Below are positions 1 to 10,346 of a stretch of 64,000 bases of DNA, in pieces. Under the pieces are notes generated by a model, which was not told where the DNA came from, did no database searches, and saw only the letters and a program-made list of their open reading frames with translations. The DNA comes from Cephalotus follicularis (taxonomy: Eukaryota > Streptophyta > Magnoliopsida > Oxalidales > Cephalotaceae), in contig BDDD01000574.1 in the NCBI GenBank assembly GCA_001972305.1, forward strand, positions 310,348 through 374,347, written 5' to 3'. The position numbers and the translations under genes are program-made. The number at the start of each line of letters is the position of its first letter. The stretch's first letter is position 1.

Positions 1-490
1 ACACCAAACACCTATCCACAAAATCATCACATCAATAACAACCACCAATCACCATACTCTCATCATTCTCAACACCATCAAATCCAATGTCCTCCAATGC
101 CCACTTATCCAATCAATTGAGGGACTCCTGGAAACCCCGAGGGGTACCTGAAAAAGCTTAATTTGATCCGATTCCCATATCTTACTCCGAGCTTTATGAT
201 CGTTTGCTCCAAAATGGGAAAATTCTCCTTGTCCCACCCATGCATATGTAGTCTCCATAACCTAAATGGTATGATCCTGGTGTAAAATGCAAATGTCACA
301 GAGAATCTCATGGACATTCCATTGAAAATTGCATGGCTTTGAAGAAACAAGTACAATAAATGATCAAAGCTAAGTGGCTTGACTTTAAGGAAGTCACTGA
401 TACACCGAATGTGAATGATAATCCGCTACCGCATCATGGGAATGCTGCTTGAAAGCCGTAGCAGAGATTGGATGTTCCTTATCTTGCCTA
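1..490 (+). pseudogene. Tat-lineage gag remnant with CCHC-like knuckle
   Basis: The plus strand reads DPIPISYSELYDRLLQNGKI at about 159-220, then a zinc-knuckle-like CKCHRESHGHSIENC at about 287-331, then NDNPLPHHG at about 415-441. This order (leucine-rich stretch, knuckle, 'NPLP.HG') is characteristic of gag in plant Tat/Ogre Ty3/gypsy elements, where gag packages the RNA. The remnant is broken and runs off the left edge of the window. The minus-strand reading frames over this stretch are shadows. Confidence 0.65.
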
Positions 491-949
491 CAATTATGGG
501 TTGTGATTTGTCTCGGAAGTTCAAGAACTGCCTATGTTTCTTTAAATTTTATCATAATAATGTTATGAGGGACTCATTACCAATAAACCTCTGATATTTC
601 AAAATCTGCTATTTTATGAAATAAGGAAGCATTTTCTATTTTTTATCCTCACATATGTGGATTTATTTTGTGCATTCTATACACGCATTTATTTCTTTGT
701 CCATATTTCTTTTTCACTCATGTATGTGTGTACTTGTTGGTTTATTTTCTTCTACTTCTCTTGTATTTATATATGTTGGTTCATTTTATTGCATTCTTTA
801 TGTGCGTTAACTTGATAATCTGTTCCCTTCCATTTCTCATCCCAAAAGTAAGTCTAGCTATGATAACCTAGATGATGGCAACGCTAATTCCATAAGGTTT
901 TATCTTCACCTCTCCGTTATGGAATTGAATCAAGCTACGAAAAGGTAGG
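491..949. other. AT-rich Tat-fossil spacer, no gene seen
   Basis: AT-rich sequence between the Tat gag remnant and the inserted chromovirus. I see no coding similarity to protease, reverse transcriptase or a host protein. The last five bases (945-949, GTAGG) are the left target duplication of the element that begins at 950. Confidence 0.5.
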
Positions 950-1127
950 TGTGACGACTCGAATTCCCTTTTGTACTATTCATGCATATATCGTATCGTA
1001 TTGTACTGTATCGAACCGTATTATATTGTATTGAATTGAGGTATTCTTATACCTATTGAGATTGTATTGGTTTTATGCATGTATAGTCGGGATTTTGGAC
1101 TGAGTTTCGGAGAGTTGGTCGAATTGA

Positions 1128-1136
1128 CTATAAAAG
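1128..1136 (+). promoter_or_regulatory. LTR TATA box in a palindrome (A1 5' LTR)
   Basis: CTATAAAAG lies between GAATTGACT and AGTCAATTC arms and is followed within 20-80 bases by a CT-rich leader. The arrangement recurs at 10338, 21060 and, on the minus strand, at 38503 and 43899. It is likely the RNA polymerase II core promoter of the LTR. Confidence 0.7.
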
Positions 1137-1658
1137 TCAATTCTTAGTCTCATTCTCTCATTTTTCTCTCATTCTTCTTCCTCTCTCTATCCTTCTCCTC
1201 TCTCTCTCTCCCAGCCAGCAGCCTCCTCCTCCATAGAAGCTCTGGATTTGCTGCTTCATTGACAAGTAGTGATTGCAAGCCTCCTTCTTGCGGATTGAAC
1301 AACGTAGCAGCCGATTGAGTGTTTGGAAGCTCAACTTTTGAAGCTTCAGTGAAAGGTAGGACTTCTTTACTGAATTGCCTATTGCATTATTGATTGATTG
1401 ACTGAATTGCATGATTGATTGAGAGATTGAATGATTGAATTGAATGTATTGAGTGAATTTGGGGTTTTTAGGGTTTTTTTAGTAAATCCTTGACCTAATT
1501 GTTAATAGAAAGATTGAAATGTTAAATTGAAGATTGTAACTAGTTTTACTAACCTTAAAGAATGAGTTTTAAACCATGGGTTCTTAAAGAATGGATTTGA
1601 TTGGATTTTGGCTTGAAAATTGCTGGTTTTCAGCAGAAAAATCGGCCATTCCCAGCAA

Positions 1659-1990
1659 AGACATTGATCCCTTTGCCCATGGACATCGATGTCTTTCACT
1701 TTGGGATGCAGCCTCCTTGATTTCGCAGCAAAGACTTCGACGTCTTTCAAAGGCGTCGACGTCTTTTGCTTGAGATGCCTTTCCTCAGAGAAGGCGTCGA
1801 CGCGAGACATAGATGCGCATTCCCAGGCCATTTTCATTGAAATGCGTCGACGTCTTTGTCCAAGGACATCGACGTCTTCAGAAAAATTGAGAAAGACATC
1901 GATATTTTTGAAAGACATCGACGTCTTTCTACCGTTTTTAAAGGGATGCCCTGATATGCATCGATGTCTTTGGCTAAGGACATCGACGCC
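1659..1990. repeat. Cluster of TCGA-centred palindromes in LTR A
   Basis: About ten imperfect copies of a short palindrome such as GACATCGACGTCTTT or GGCGTCGACGTCTTT lie within about 330 bases. The other family A LTRs have the same cluster (10823-11155, 21617-21963, 37675-37985, 43205-43390). Related words occur in the LTRs of two other families (see findings). Confidence 0.75.
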
Positions 1991-3185
1991 TTTCAGGCTG
2001 AGTGGAGTTTTTAACTGTTAAATATGGTTTTTCAACCCTTTTCACATTGCCGCTTGACCGGAGCCTCACATGAGGTATTCAAGCGTTGAAACCACAGTTT
2101 TTAATGGTTTTTAAAGATCGAATTGATAGATTAATAGAGTGACAGCTTGAGCCATAGGTGACGACCCAGTGACTTTCATTGACCAAATAGATGTTCATTC
2201 CTATTTTGTCGATTCGATTGTCACCGCCTAGCGGTTATTGATTGATTGATTGATTGCTTAAGTCATAGGTGTTGCTACGAGTCTAAGTCGGTAAAATGGA
2301 CGCACGTTCCCATCCCTCCATTAGGCACCACCACTTATTGGCTTTGCTTCGACGTTGTATTGATACATTGATCGTTTGCTTGAGTCGTGAGTGTTGTTGT
2401 GAGTCTAAGTTGGTATGATGAACGCACGTTCCCATTTCTCCATTAGACACCACCACTTATTGACTTTACTTAACATTGTATTGACTCGATTGATTGATTG
2501 ATTGTATTGTATGGATCCTATAGAGCGACCTTATGATTCATGTCGGCAGGTTAGGTTGTTGACTCTGTCCACCTATTCCATTGATCGTTTCATTTACTGT
2601 ACTGTACTGTATTGACCCGCTGACGAGCGGTACCGATTGATTGTTGATTGATGGTCCCTTGAGGGTCGTAGCTCCCTAACGGTATCAGTAGCTCCCTCAG
2701 TTGTAGCTCATCGAGATTGTATTGACCCAGCCATAGGCTAGAAGAACTATGAGTCCCAGACCTGATCAATATGATAACCGTAGATAGATCTGCCACCCTA
2801 TTTGAAGGACTACCTTCCGTGGGATTGATCACTGCTAACTGATTGATATTGTATTGACACCGGTCGCATGCTCTATAGGATATTGATTGATTGATTGGGT
2901 GTTTTATACACCACCATTGAATGTCTGATATTGATTGATTCATTAGGTGTTTTATACACCACTGTTGAGTGTCTGCTATTGATTGATTATTATAGATCCT
3001 ATCCGTATGCGATGTTATGGGCCATTGTCATACGGGTAGTATGATCGCCAACTGTACATATGCATTTTCCATGTCATGCATTGATATTGTACACCGCACA
3101 TTAATATTTTATAAATTATCACCGATATTGCACATTGTACATGCATACATACTGCATGAGATTTTTTCATAGCCAGTGTGGCTAA

Positions 3186-3205
3186 CCCCATCCTTCGGGG
3201 CGGGG
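3186..3205 (+). other. cUUCGg-capped hairpin in LTR A (5' LTR of A1)
   Basis: CCCCATCC, loop TTCG, then GGG[T/C]GGGG can fold into an eight-pair stem closed by the very stable C(UUCG)G tetraloop. A smaller AGCCA-GTG-TGGCT hairpin lies just upstream. The same structure occurs at 12346-12365, 22963-22982 and, on the minus strand, 36631-36650. Confidence 0.65.
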
Positions 3206-3569
3206 CTGTGTTGTATCTTTGTGTGCGACATAGGTAGGGCAGCAGGTAGCAGCAGATAGAAGGATTGAAGACTCGATTGATTTCATGACGGCTTGGGTAC
3301 CGCAGGACTGGTTATGAGATTGTAGTGAAAAGTTTGGAATGTATTGTATTGAAATGCTGTATTGAAAGATCGATAAGTGTATTGTAAAAGAATTTGTATT
3401 GTATTGCATTGTATGGATGAAAATTTGTATTGTATCTTCTGCAAGTGATATGCATTGCAAAGTTTTAAGTTTTTTCACATTTTTATATTGCTAGTCTCGA
3501 CCATTGTATTGTGTATTGGATTGAGAGTAATGCCACGTGTCCGCCCTGTAGGCGAGGGGTGTTACATAA

Positions 3570-3581
3570 TGGTATCAGAGA
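3570..3581 (+). promoter_or_regulatory. tRNA-iMet primer binding site of A1
   Basis: TGGTATCAGAGA starts three bases after the 5' LTR. This is the standard plant initiator-methionine tRNA primer site of many Ty3/gypsy elements, and it fixes the plus-strand orientation. Confidence 0.85.
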
Positions 3582-3734
3582 CATTGGTCAGCCTGCTAGC
3601 TAAGTATATTAATGTGTTGATTGAGATTGACCGAATGGATTTACATGATATATGTCCTTGCTTATTCACGCTATTGTTATTGGAAAAGAGATTGATATTG
3701 GAATTGAAAGAGATTTCATCTGATCATTCCATTG

Positions 3735-4710
3735 TTACTAGCCTCCAGCATTTGTAGGACTACCTGATCCTACTCTTGCTGAGTCTTGGCTAACCCATTT
3801 GGAAAAGATCTTTGAGGTCATGGGATGTGATGATGAACAAAGATTGGTATTGGAAATGTATATGCTCCAAGGAGAAGTTGAGCACTGGTGGGCTATGGTT
3901 AACACAGATTGGACAATGAATGATACAGTCCACTCTTGGGATGCCTTTAAAAGAGAATTTAATGCAAGGTACTACCCTCAGGTAGAGACAGACAGAAGAG
4001 AGATTGAATTTGCTAACTTGGTACAAGGAAGCATGACAGTTGCTGAGTATGAGGCGATATTCATGTAGTTAGCCCGATCTGCCCCATACTTAGTGGAAGG
4101 CCAAGAGCGTAAAGCAAAGAAGTTCCTTCGGGGACTGAGATTGGATTTGAGGAGGCAACTAACTCCCTTGGGTTTGACCTCCATATCGGATATTTCTTCC
4201 CGAGCTATAAGCTTGAGGATATTGCAGCTGAGGCTAAACTGATGATAAGTATAGCCCGCACCAGGCCTACTCCTTCTTCTTGGCAGAGTGGTAGTGACAG
4301 TGGCAGTGCCAAATCGTAGAAGACTGACAGTAGCCCCTCACCTGGTTCTCATGGTAGCAATCAGGATAGTGGGAATCCTTCCCGTTCTGGGAGGAGAGGT
4401 AGATCGAGGAACGCACGTCGAGGAGGTCGATCCTCAGCACCTAGTCAGGGTACACCCTCCAGACTTTCTGGGAGTGGTAATCAGGGTGCTACGGTTTCTT
4501 GTGTGCATTGTCAGAAGACCAACCATACTTCTGAGAATTGTAGATGGTTCTTGGGCCATTTCTTGGTTTGTGGTGATCCTGACCACATTGTTAGAGATTG
4601 TCTTCGGAGTTCTCATCCTAGAGGATTTGATCAGACACAGCGAGCACCGCTTCCACTGGGATCGATAGCTAGGGTACCGTCTTCTTCCCGTGGGACTTCT
4701 TAGTCCAGGG
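3735..4710 (+). pseudogene. Family A gag region (A1)
   Basis: Recognisable gag core, including LAESWLTHLEKIFEVMGCDD-like and 'MLQGEVEHWWAMV' sequence at about 3775-3905 and 'EIEFANLVQGSMTVAEYEA' at about 4002-4060. A serine/arginine-rich stretch and a zinc-knuckle region (CVHCQKTNHTSENC, about 4500-4541) follow. Gag forms the particle shell and binds RNA. The parallel region of the sister element at 42119-43190 is very similar. The coding sequence is broken. Confidence 0.85.
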
Positions 4711-4719
4711 GGAAGCAGT

Positions 4720-6262
4720 CTATGAGTTCTGCTCTGACAGTTCAGGCTAGAGTGTTTGCTATGGAACTGAGTGCTGCAGTAGGGTCAGATGTTGTTATTG
4801 GAGGTACCATTCGACTCTTTCAGCTTCCAGCACGGGTTCTTATTGATCCGAGTCCATCTCATTCATTCATTGCATTTTGTCTCCCATGATGGTTTGAGGC
4901 CTGAGTACCTTCCTTTCTTGATGGAGGTATCCACACCTCTCGGTGAGTTAGCGACCACCGATCGAGTGTGTAGAGATTGTATTATTGAGATTGATGATCG
5001 TTGCTTGTTAGCCGATCTTATTGTTTTATCGATGGATTGCCTAGATGTGATTCTTGGCATGGATTGATTGTCTGCTAGCTTTGCTCAGGTGGATTGTTAT
5101 TAGAAAGTAGTGGTTTTCAGTCCTCCGGGATGACCACCTTTTCTGTTTCTTGGCACCTTAGAGCCATTGTTTGTTCCGATGATTTCGGCTTTGCATGAGG
5201 ACAGATTGTTACGACATGGATGCCAGGGGTTTCTGGCACATGTGCTCGATACAGACAGATGGTGGTCGGAACTAGAAGATATTACAGTGGTTTGCGAGTT
5301 CGGAGATGTTTTTCCTCGGGATTTGACGTTGTTGCCGCTAGACAAAGAGATTGAATTGTTGATTGATTTGATACCAGGAATTGCACCGATTTCTCGAGAA
5401 CCGTACTAAATGGCACCGATAGAATTGAAAGAGTTAAAGATACAGTTAAAGAATCTTCTGGACAAAGGTTTTATAAGACCTAGCGCTTCCCCCTAGGAAG
5501 CACCTATCCTTTTTGTCAAGAAAAAAGATGGATCGCTCCATATGTGTATTGACTACCGACAACTCAATAAAGTTACAGTGAAGAATAAGTACCCTCTACC
5601 GCACATTGATGAGCTATTCGACCAGTTTAGAGGAGCGACAGTGTTTTCTATGCTCGACTTGAGATCGGGCTACCACCAGTTGAAAGTCAGACCGGAGGAT
5701 ATTCTGAAGACGGCTTTCAGATCGAGATATGGCCATTATGAGTTCTTAGTTATGCCTTTTGGTGTGACTAATGCTCCCGCGACTTTCATGGACCTGATGA
5801 ACCGAGTGTTTAGATAGTATTCGGATCAGTTTATTGTAGTGTTCATTGATGACCTCTTGGTCTATTCCAGGACCGATGAGGAGCATGCCCAGCACCTCTA
5901 CATTGTATTGCAAAGTTTGAGAGATCATCGATTGTATGCCAAATTCGACAAGTGCGAATTTTGGCTATCGGATGTTGCTTTTCTAGGGCATATTGTTTCT
6001 GGTGACGGTTTATCAGTGGATCCATCGAAAGTTGAGGTAGTGAAAGATTGGAAACGACCGACGAATGCTTCCGAAGTTCGCAGCTTCTTGGGTTTAGCAG
6101 GGTGTTATCGTTGGGTTGTTGAGAGTTCTTTCCGTATTGCTACAACATTGACCAGATTGGCACAGAAGAACGCTACCCTTGGGTAGGATAGTGGATATTG
6201 GATTACAGAAAGTGGCTACTGCTATTGATGAATGATTGAAACCCAATTTCTCCCTATCTACG
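4720..6262 (+). pseudogene. Family A protease and reverse transcriptase region (A1)
   Basis: Protease-type sequence with LDVILGMD near 5040-5067 comes first. The reverse transcriptase core follows with [20 protein letters not shown] (5542-5601), [12 protein letters not shown] and [20 protein letters not shown] (about 5719-5778), then the catalytic-type FIDDLLVYS (5842-5868) and '[20 protein letters not shown]'. This is a Ty3/gypsy polymerase of chromovirus type. It is a broken fossil, interrupted on its right side by the solo LTR at 6263-8780. Confidence 0.9.
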
Positions 6263-7388
6263 TGTCACACCCCGTTATTCCATTACATTAGGGGACATAT
6301 GTGGTGATATCAGGAATAAGTAGTAATCCAGCATTTCCAATAACAAGCCGAAATAATATAAGCGGAAGCAATTAAAACTGGATTACAAGTCATCCGCACG
6401 CAGCCCCAACTACGTACTCAACAATACAAGCAATATCCTTTAACATAAGGAAAGTACAACAATAACGGGGTATGAACCGTTCGTTACAAATACAATACAT
6501 CATAATAATAACAACCTTAAGATAGAAAGAAACTTTCCATGCTTTAGCAGCAACTCCCCGAATGCCTTCACTTAATCCGAAATTGTAGGGGGTTAGCCGT
6601 TGTCCTCACTTGGCTAAGTAGGAAGATAAAGCATGTAATTGAATCTATAAATGTAAATATGCATGACAGTTAAACGAATAACATATATATACATATAGTA
6701 TTCCAATATATACGCAATCATGCCAAGTGGCCATAGACAGTACAATGCAAGAATACCGCACAAGGGTACAATCAATCAGTACAGTTGTTTGGGTGTCACA
6801 TGTCGCTAACTCCTAGCACCAACTGTGCACCACCTATCTATCACCCTACACTCCGAAGATGATAGATCAGGTCAGTTACTACTGGCATTAGCGGGCAGTT
6901 TAACAATCAAGTTCTGCATTGCAGACGGTTTGGGTGGATACTCTAGCCAACTCCTGGCACATAGGACCACCTCCGTAGCCAGTGATGTCTCCTATCACTC
7001 GACTAACGGCAATAACATAGACAATCAATTAAATCAATTCAGTAGTAATATCACATATATCTATAATATGCAATATAACGGTAGTTTTCATTTTTAGAAA
7101 ACATAACAGTCAGTCAGTGGTTCTTTTGCGAGAACCAAACAGTAACAGTGTCTCTATTAAGAGGAAAATAGCAGTTTGTATAACAATAAGATTTTCTATT
7201 AGAAATCCGTTGTTCAAAATCATTAATTATGCTTTAAGCATTAAGTTGGTAAAATCCTTGAATAAGTATATAATAGTAGCAATTTCATTAAATATCAGTG
7301 ACAATAGTTACAACATATCAAATCAAGGATAATTGCAACCACAAACAATTCAATCCATCAGTTTACACGTTTCTACATTTACTGTTCT

Positions 7389-7540
7389 AAAGCATCGACA
7401 GTTTCTGTGTAAGCGTCGACAGTTGTAGTCTAAGCGTTGACACTACACGCATGATCAGAGTTTAAGCATCGACATGCTAAGCCTTAACAGGCATTTTCCA
7501 CACCAAAGCGTCGACGGTCTTAATTTAAGCGTCGGCGCTT
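7389..7540. repeat. GCGTCGAC-type word cluster, left part of solo LTR C
   Basis: About six spaced copies of AAGC[G/A]TCGACAG-like words, including AAGCGTCGACAG, AAAGCGTCGACGG and AAGCGTCGGCGCTT. Spacing is irregular, so this is not a simple tandem repeat. Confidence 0.65.
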
Positions 7541-8460
7541 CTGGCATTCAGACGAATTCCAGGAGCAAAATCAAAACAGGGGAAGCACAAATTCAACCCA
7601 AACTCAGTTCAATTCAACATGTAATCAAGTATTGACCATCACTACACATTATACATGTTATATTTTCGAAAACATGTCAAAATCCCCTACCTCAATTTCT
7701 ATCCCAAAGCCAAATTGGATTGGCCTCTCACTTTATGTCCAAAGTTCTTCACCTTCCTTCAATCTTCCAAAATTGTAGAATTAATCTACATAATTGCATG
7801 TTTGCAGGTTTTTAGATGCAACTTCCAGTGCATTAGCTAGTCATCTAACTATGACAACATCAAAAAATTTAATCAGAAGTTACCATTAATTTCTAAGTTC
7901 AACTTCTAACTAATACAACATTCAATCTCCTCTTCCATGCTTTATCCTTCTTAATCATGTTAACAGTGGTGGTGGTTGTTAACATCATAGTATTACACTA
8001 CTAACGATATAACAACATCAAGAAATTTCAGATTACTTACCAATTCCAGGTGATGCTCCAAATTTTCCCCTTTGAACTTCAAGTCCCTTCTACATGCAAT
8101 CTCAGCCACTGTCCAATGCTTTCCTTATTACCCAGTGTTTCTAACACCCACATTCAATCTCACAGAGTTGATATAAGGTTCAACTGGTGTCTTTAATTTC
8201 GTCAGTTTTCCCTTTCTTCCATTGCACATTTCTCTCTCCTTCATGCATGCACTCTTTTCTTTTGTTCTTTCTTACCTTTTTCTGCTGTGTTTTGCAGGTT
8301 ACAGGTGAAAGGAATACATGCAAACCCCTTGGTCTGGCACTATCCACAGCTGTTAAGGCCTCATTTGCATGGCCAACACGTCTATGGACACATGTCCATG
8401 TTACCATCATTTCAACTCTGCCATTTCATTCCAACTGACACATTTCTTTGCGCCAGAACA

Positions 8461-8640
8461 CGTCTAAAGCGTCGTCAGTTATCGTGGGCGTCGACGCTTA
8501 ACGACTTTAAGTGTCAATGCTGGGCGTTTAAAGGTCGACGTTTTGGTGCCTTGACTCAGCCTTCAACTGTGCGTTTTGTGCACATGTCAGGGCTTAAAGC
8601 GTCGACGGTGTGAAGTTAGGCGTCGACGGTTTAGTGCCAG
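8461..8640. repeat. GCGTCGAC-type word cluster, right part of solo LTR C
   Basis: Five or six copies of the same word, for example GGGCGTCGACGCTTAA, AAGGTCGACGTTTT, TAAAGCGTCGACGG and TAGGCGTCGACGG. They lie 120-300 bases from the LTR end that is upstream when read on the minus strand. Confidence 0.65.
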
Positions 8641-8785
8641 AATTTGTTTCCTTATTTTTCATTTAAAGTTTATTCCAAATTCCTTCTATTCAAGCGATAA
8701 CCCAACATATAATTTCAATAACTGCATATTTTATTCATCGTAGGTTACAAAATACATGAATTGAAATTGCGGTTATTACACTATG

Positions 8786-10108
8786 GATGGGTTATTGAGA
8801 TACAGGAATAGAATTTGCATTCCAGCTGATAGCAAGTTGAAGGAAGAGCTTCTTTCTCAAGCTCATAAATCTCGTCTCTCTATTCATCCAGGGAGTATGA
8901 AGATGTATCATGACCTAAAACTTAGCTATTGGTGGATTGGCATGAAGAGAGAAATCACGGAGTTTGTATCTAGATGGCTCACTTATCAGCAAGTAAAGGC
9001 AGAGCACCAGAGACCGGCAGGCTTGCTTCAGCCTTTACTCTTTCCTGAGTGGAAATGGGAGCATATTACCATAGATTTTGTGTCTGGGTTGCCTCTAACT
9101 CGTGATAGACATGATGGTATATGGGTTGTGATCGATCGACTCACGAAGTCGGCCCACTTTCTACCGATTCGGATGACTTATTCTAGAGAAAAGTTGTCAG
9201 AATTGTTCATGAAAGAGATTGTTAAAGCACTGGAGCTCCTGTCAGCATTGTTTTGGATCGAGACTCTCACTTCACTTCTGGGTTTTGAAGGAAGTTACTA
9301 GTAGATATGGGTACAGAATTGAGTTTCAACACTGCTTTTCATCCCCAAACAGATGGTTTGTCCGAAAGGACCATTCAGATTGGAGGACATGCTTTGAGCA
9401 TGCGTTCTCAACTTTGGAGGTAGTTTGGATGACTACTTACGTTTGATTGAGTTCTCGTATAACAATAGTTATCACGAGAGCATACAGATGGATCCCTATG
9501 AAGCCCTATATGGTAGGAAGTACCGACCGCCAGTTTGTTGGGATCAGGTTGGTGAAAAAAGTATTTTAGGGCCAGAGATTGTACAGATTACCGCAGAGAA
9601 AGTGAAATTGATTAGAGACCGATTGATTGTTGCACAGAGTAGACAGAAAAGCTATGCTGATGTTCATCGCAGAGGCTTGGAATTTAGTGTTGGTGACCAT
9701 GTTTTCCTCAGAGAGTCGCCCACTAAAGGAGTCATGAGATTCGGGAAGAAAGGAAAGCTTTCTCCTCGTTTTATTGGACATTTTGAGGTATTGGATTGGA
9801 TTGGCCGACTTGCTTACAGGCTTGCCTTGCCTCCAGCATTGTCGGGAGTTGATGATGTGTTCCATGTTTCTCAGTTGAGGAGATATGTTCGAGACCCTTC
9901 ACACATCATTGAGTATGGTCAGATTCATCTGGAACCTGGCTTATCGTTTATCGAGACTCCTATACAGATTGTTGACCGACCGATCAGAGTATTGAGGAAC
10001 AAGACCATCCCTTTGGTCAGTATTCTATGGCAGTATCATGGTTATATGGAGCGCACCTGGGAGCGCGAGGACGATATGAGAGAGACATATCCTTTCCTAT
10101 TTGACTGA
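8786..10108 (+). pseudogene. Family A integrase and chromodomain-like C-terminus (A1)
   Basis: Sequence runs from the zinc-binding N-terminus (AHKSRLSIHPGSMKMYHDLK, about 8859-8918) into the catalytic core (WKWEHITIDFVSGLPLTRDR; WVVIDRLTKSAHFLPIRMTY, about 9123-9182). The C-terminal part 9425-10108 contains DVFHVSQLRRYVRDPSH and ends in WQYHGYMERTWEREDDM, a chromodomain-like tail of the Tekay/Del lineage. Integrase joins the cDNA to the chromosome and the tail is thought to steer it to heterochromatin. The last 227 residues form one uninterrupted frame. The region as a whole is broken. Confidence 0.88.
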
Positions 10109-10147
10109 TTGATCGATTGACCGATGAATCTGGGACCAGATTCTTTT

Positions 10148-10160
10148 AAGGAGGGGAGAA
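10148..10160 (+). promoter_or_regulatory. Polypurine tract of A1
   Basis: AAGGAGGGGAGAA lies directly before the 3' LTR and would prime plus-strand cDNA. The equivalent in sister A2 is at 38691-38703 on the minus strand. Confidence 0.85.
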
Positions 10161-10337
10161 TTTGACGACCCGAATTCCCTTTTGTAATATTCATGCATAC
10201 ATCGTACCGTATTGTACTGTATCGGATTGTATTGTATTGTATTGAATTGAGAAATTCTTATACCTATTGAGATTCTATTGGTTTTATGCATGTATGTCGG
10301 GATTTTGGGCTGAGTTTCGGAGAGTTGGTCGAATTGA

Positions 10338-10346
10338 CTATAAAAG
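10338..10346 (+). promoter_or_regulatory. LTR TATA box in a palindrome (A1 3' LTR)
   Basis: CTATAAAAG between the same GAATTGACT and AGTCAATTC arms as at 1128. A promoter in a 3' LTR could read outward into flanking DNA. Confidence 0.65.

Larger units (their letters stand above)
950..3566 (+). repeat. 5' LTR of A1 (2.6 kb)
   Basis: Direct repeat of 10161-12726. In order it holds a TATA box in a palindrome (about 1121-1143), a CT-rich leader (1150-1213), a GTAGG splice-donor-like site (near 1356), a cluster of TCGA-centred palindromes (1659-1990), stretches rich in ATTG and ATTGT words, a cUUCGg hairpin (3186-3205) and the terminal GTTACA. Length and layout fit Tekay/Del LTRs, which are unusually long. 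ORFs read in this LTR are compositional. Confidence 0.9.
6263..8780 (-). mobile_element. Solo LTR, second chromovirus-like family (family C)
   Basis: A 2.5-kb block begins TGTCACACCCCG and ends TTATTACA. It lies exactly between two adjacent stretches of A1 pol, with a near-perfect 5-bp target duplication (CTACG at 6258-6262, CTATG at 8781-8785). Read on the minus strand it starts TGTAATAACCG and ends GGGGTGTGACA, as Tekay-type LTRs do. There is no internal coding region, so it is a solo LTR, the usual product of recombination between the two LTRs of one element. It must be younger than A1. Two clusters of GCGTCGAC-type words (7389-7540, 8461-8640) resemble those in the Sirevirus LTR. ORFs in it are not convincing. 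Confidence 0.8.

Noticed and set aside
2590-2943. 117-codon minus-strand ORF, with similar frames at 11759, 22396 and 36964
   Set aside because: Reverse-strand reading of ATTG-rich family A LTR sequence (residues I, N, Q, S from repeated CAAT). No domain, and it varies between copies.
3570-3590. Possible tRNA-iMet fragment
   Set aside because: Only the short primer-site complement beside the LTR is present. There is no tRNA body or cloverleaf.
8187-8613. Plus-strand frames of 83 and 108 codons
   Set aside because: They lie within solo LTR C, antisense to its likely transcription, with no protein motif.
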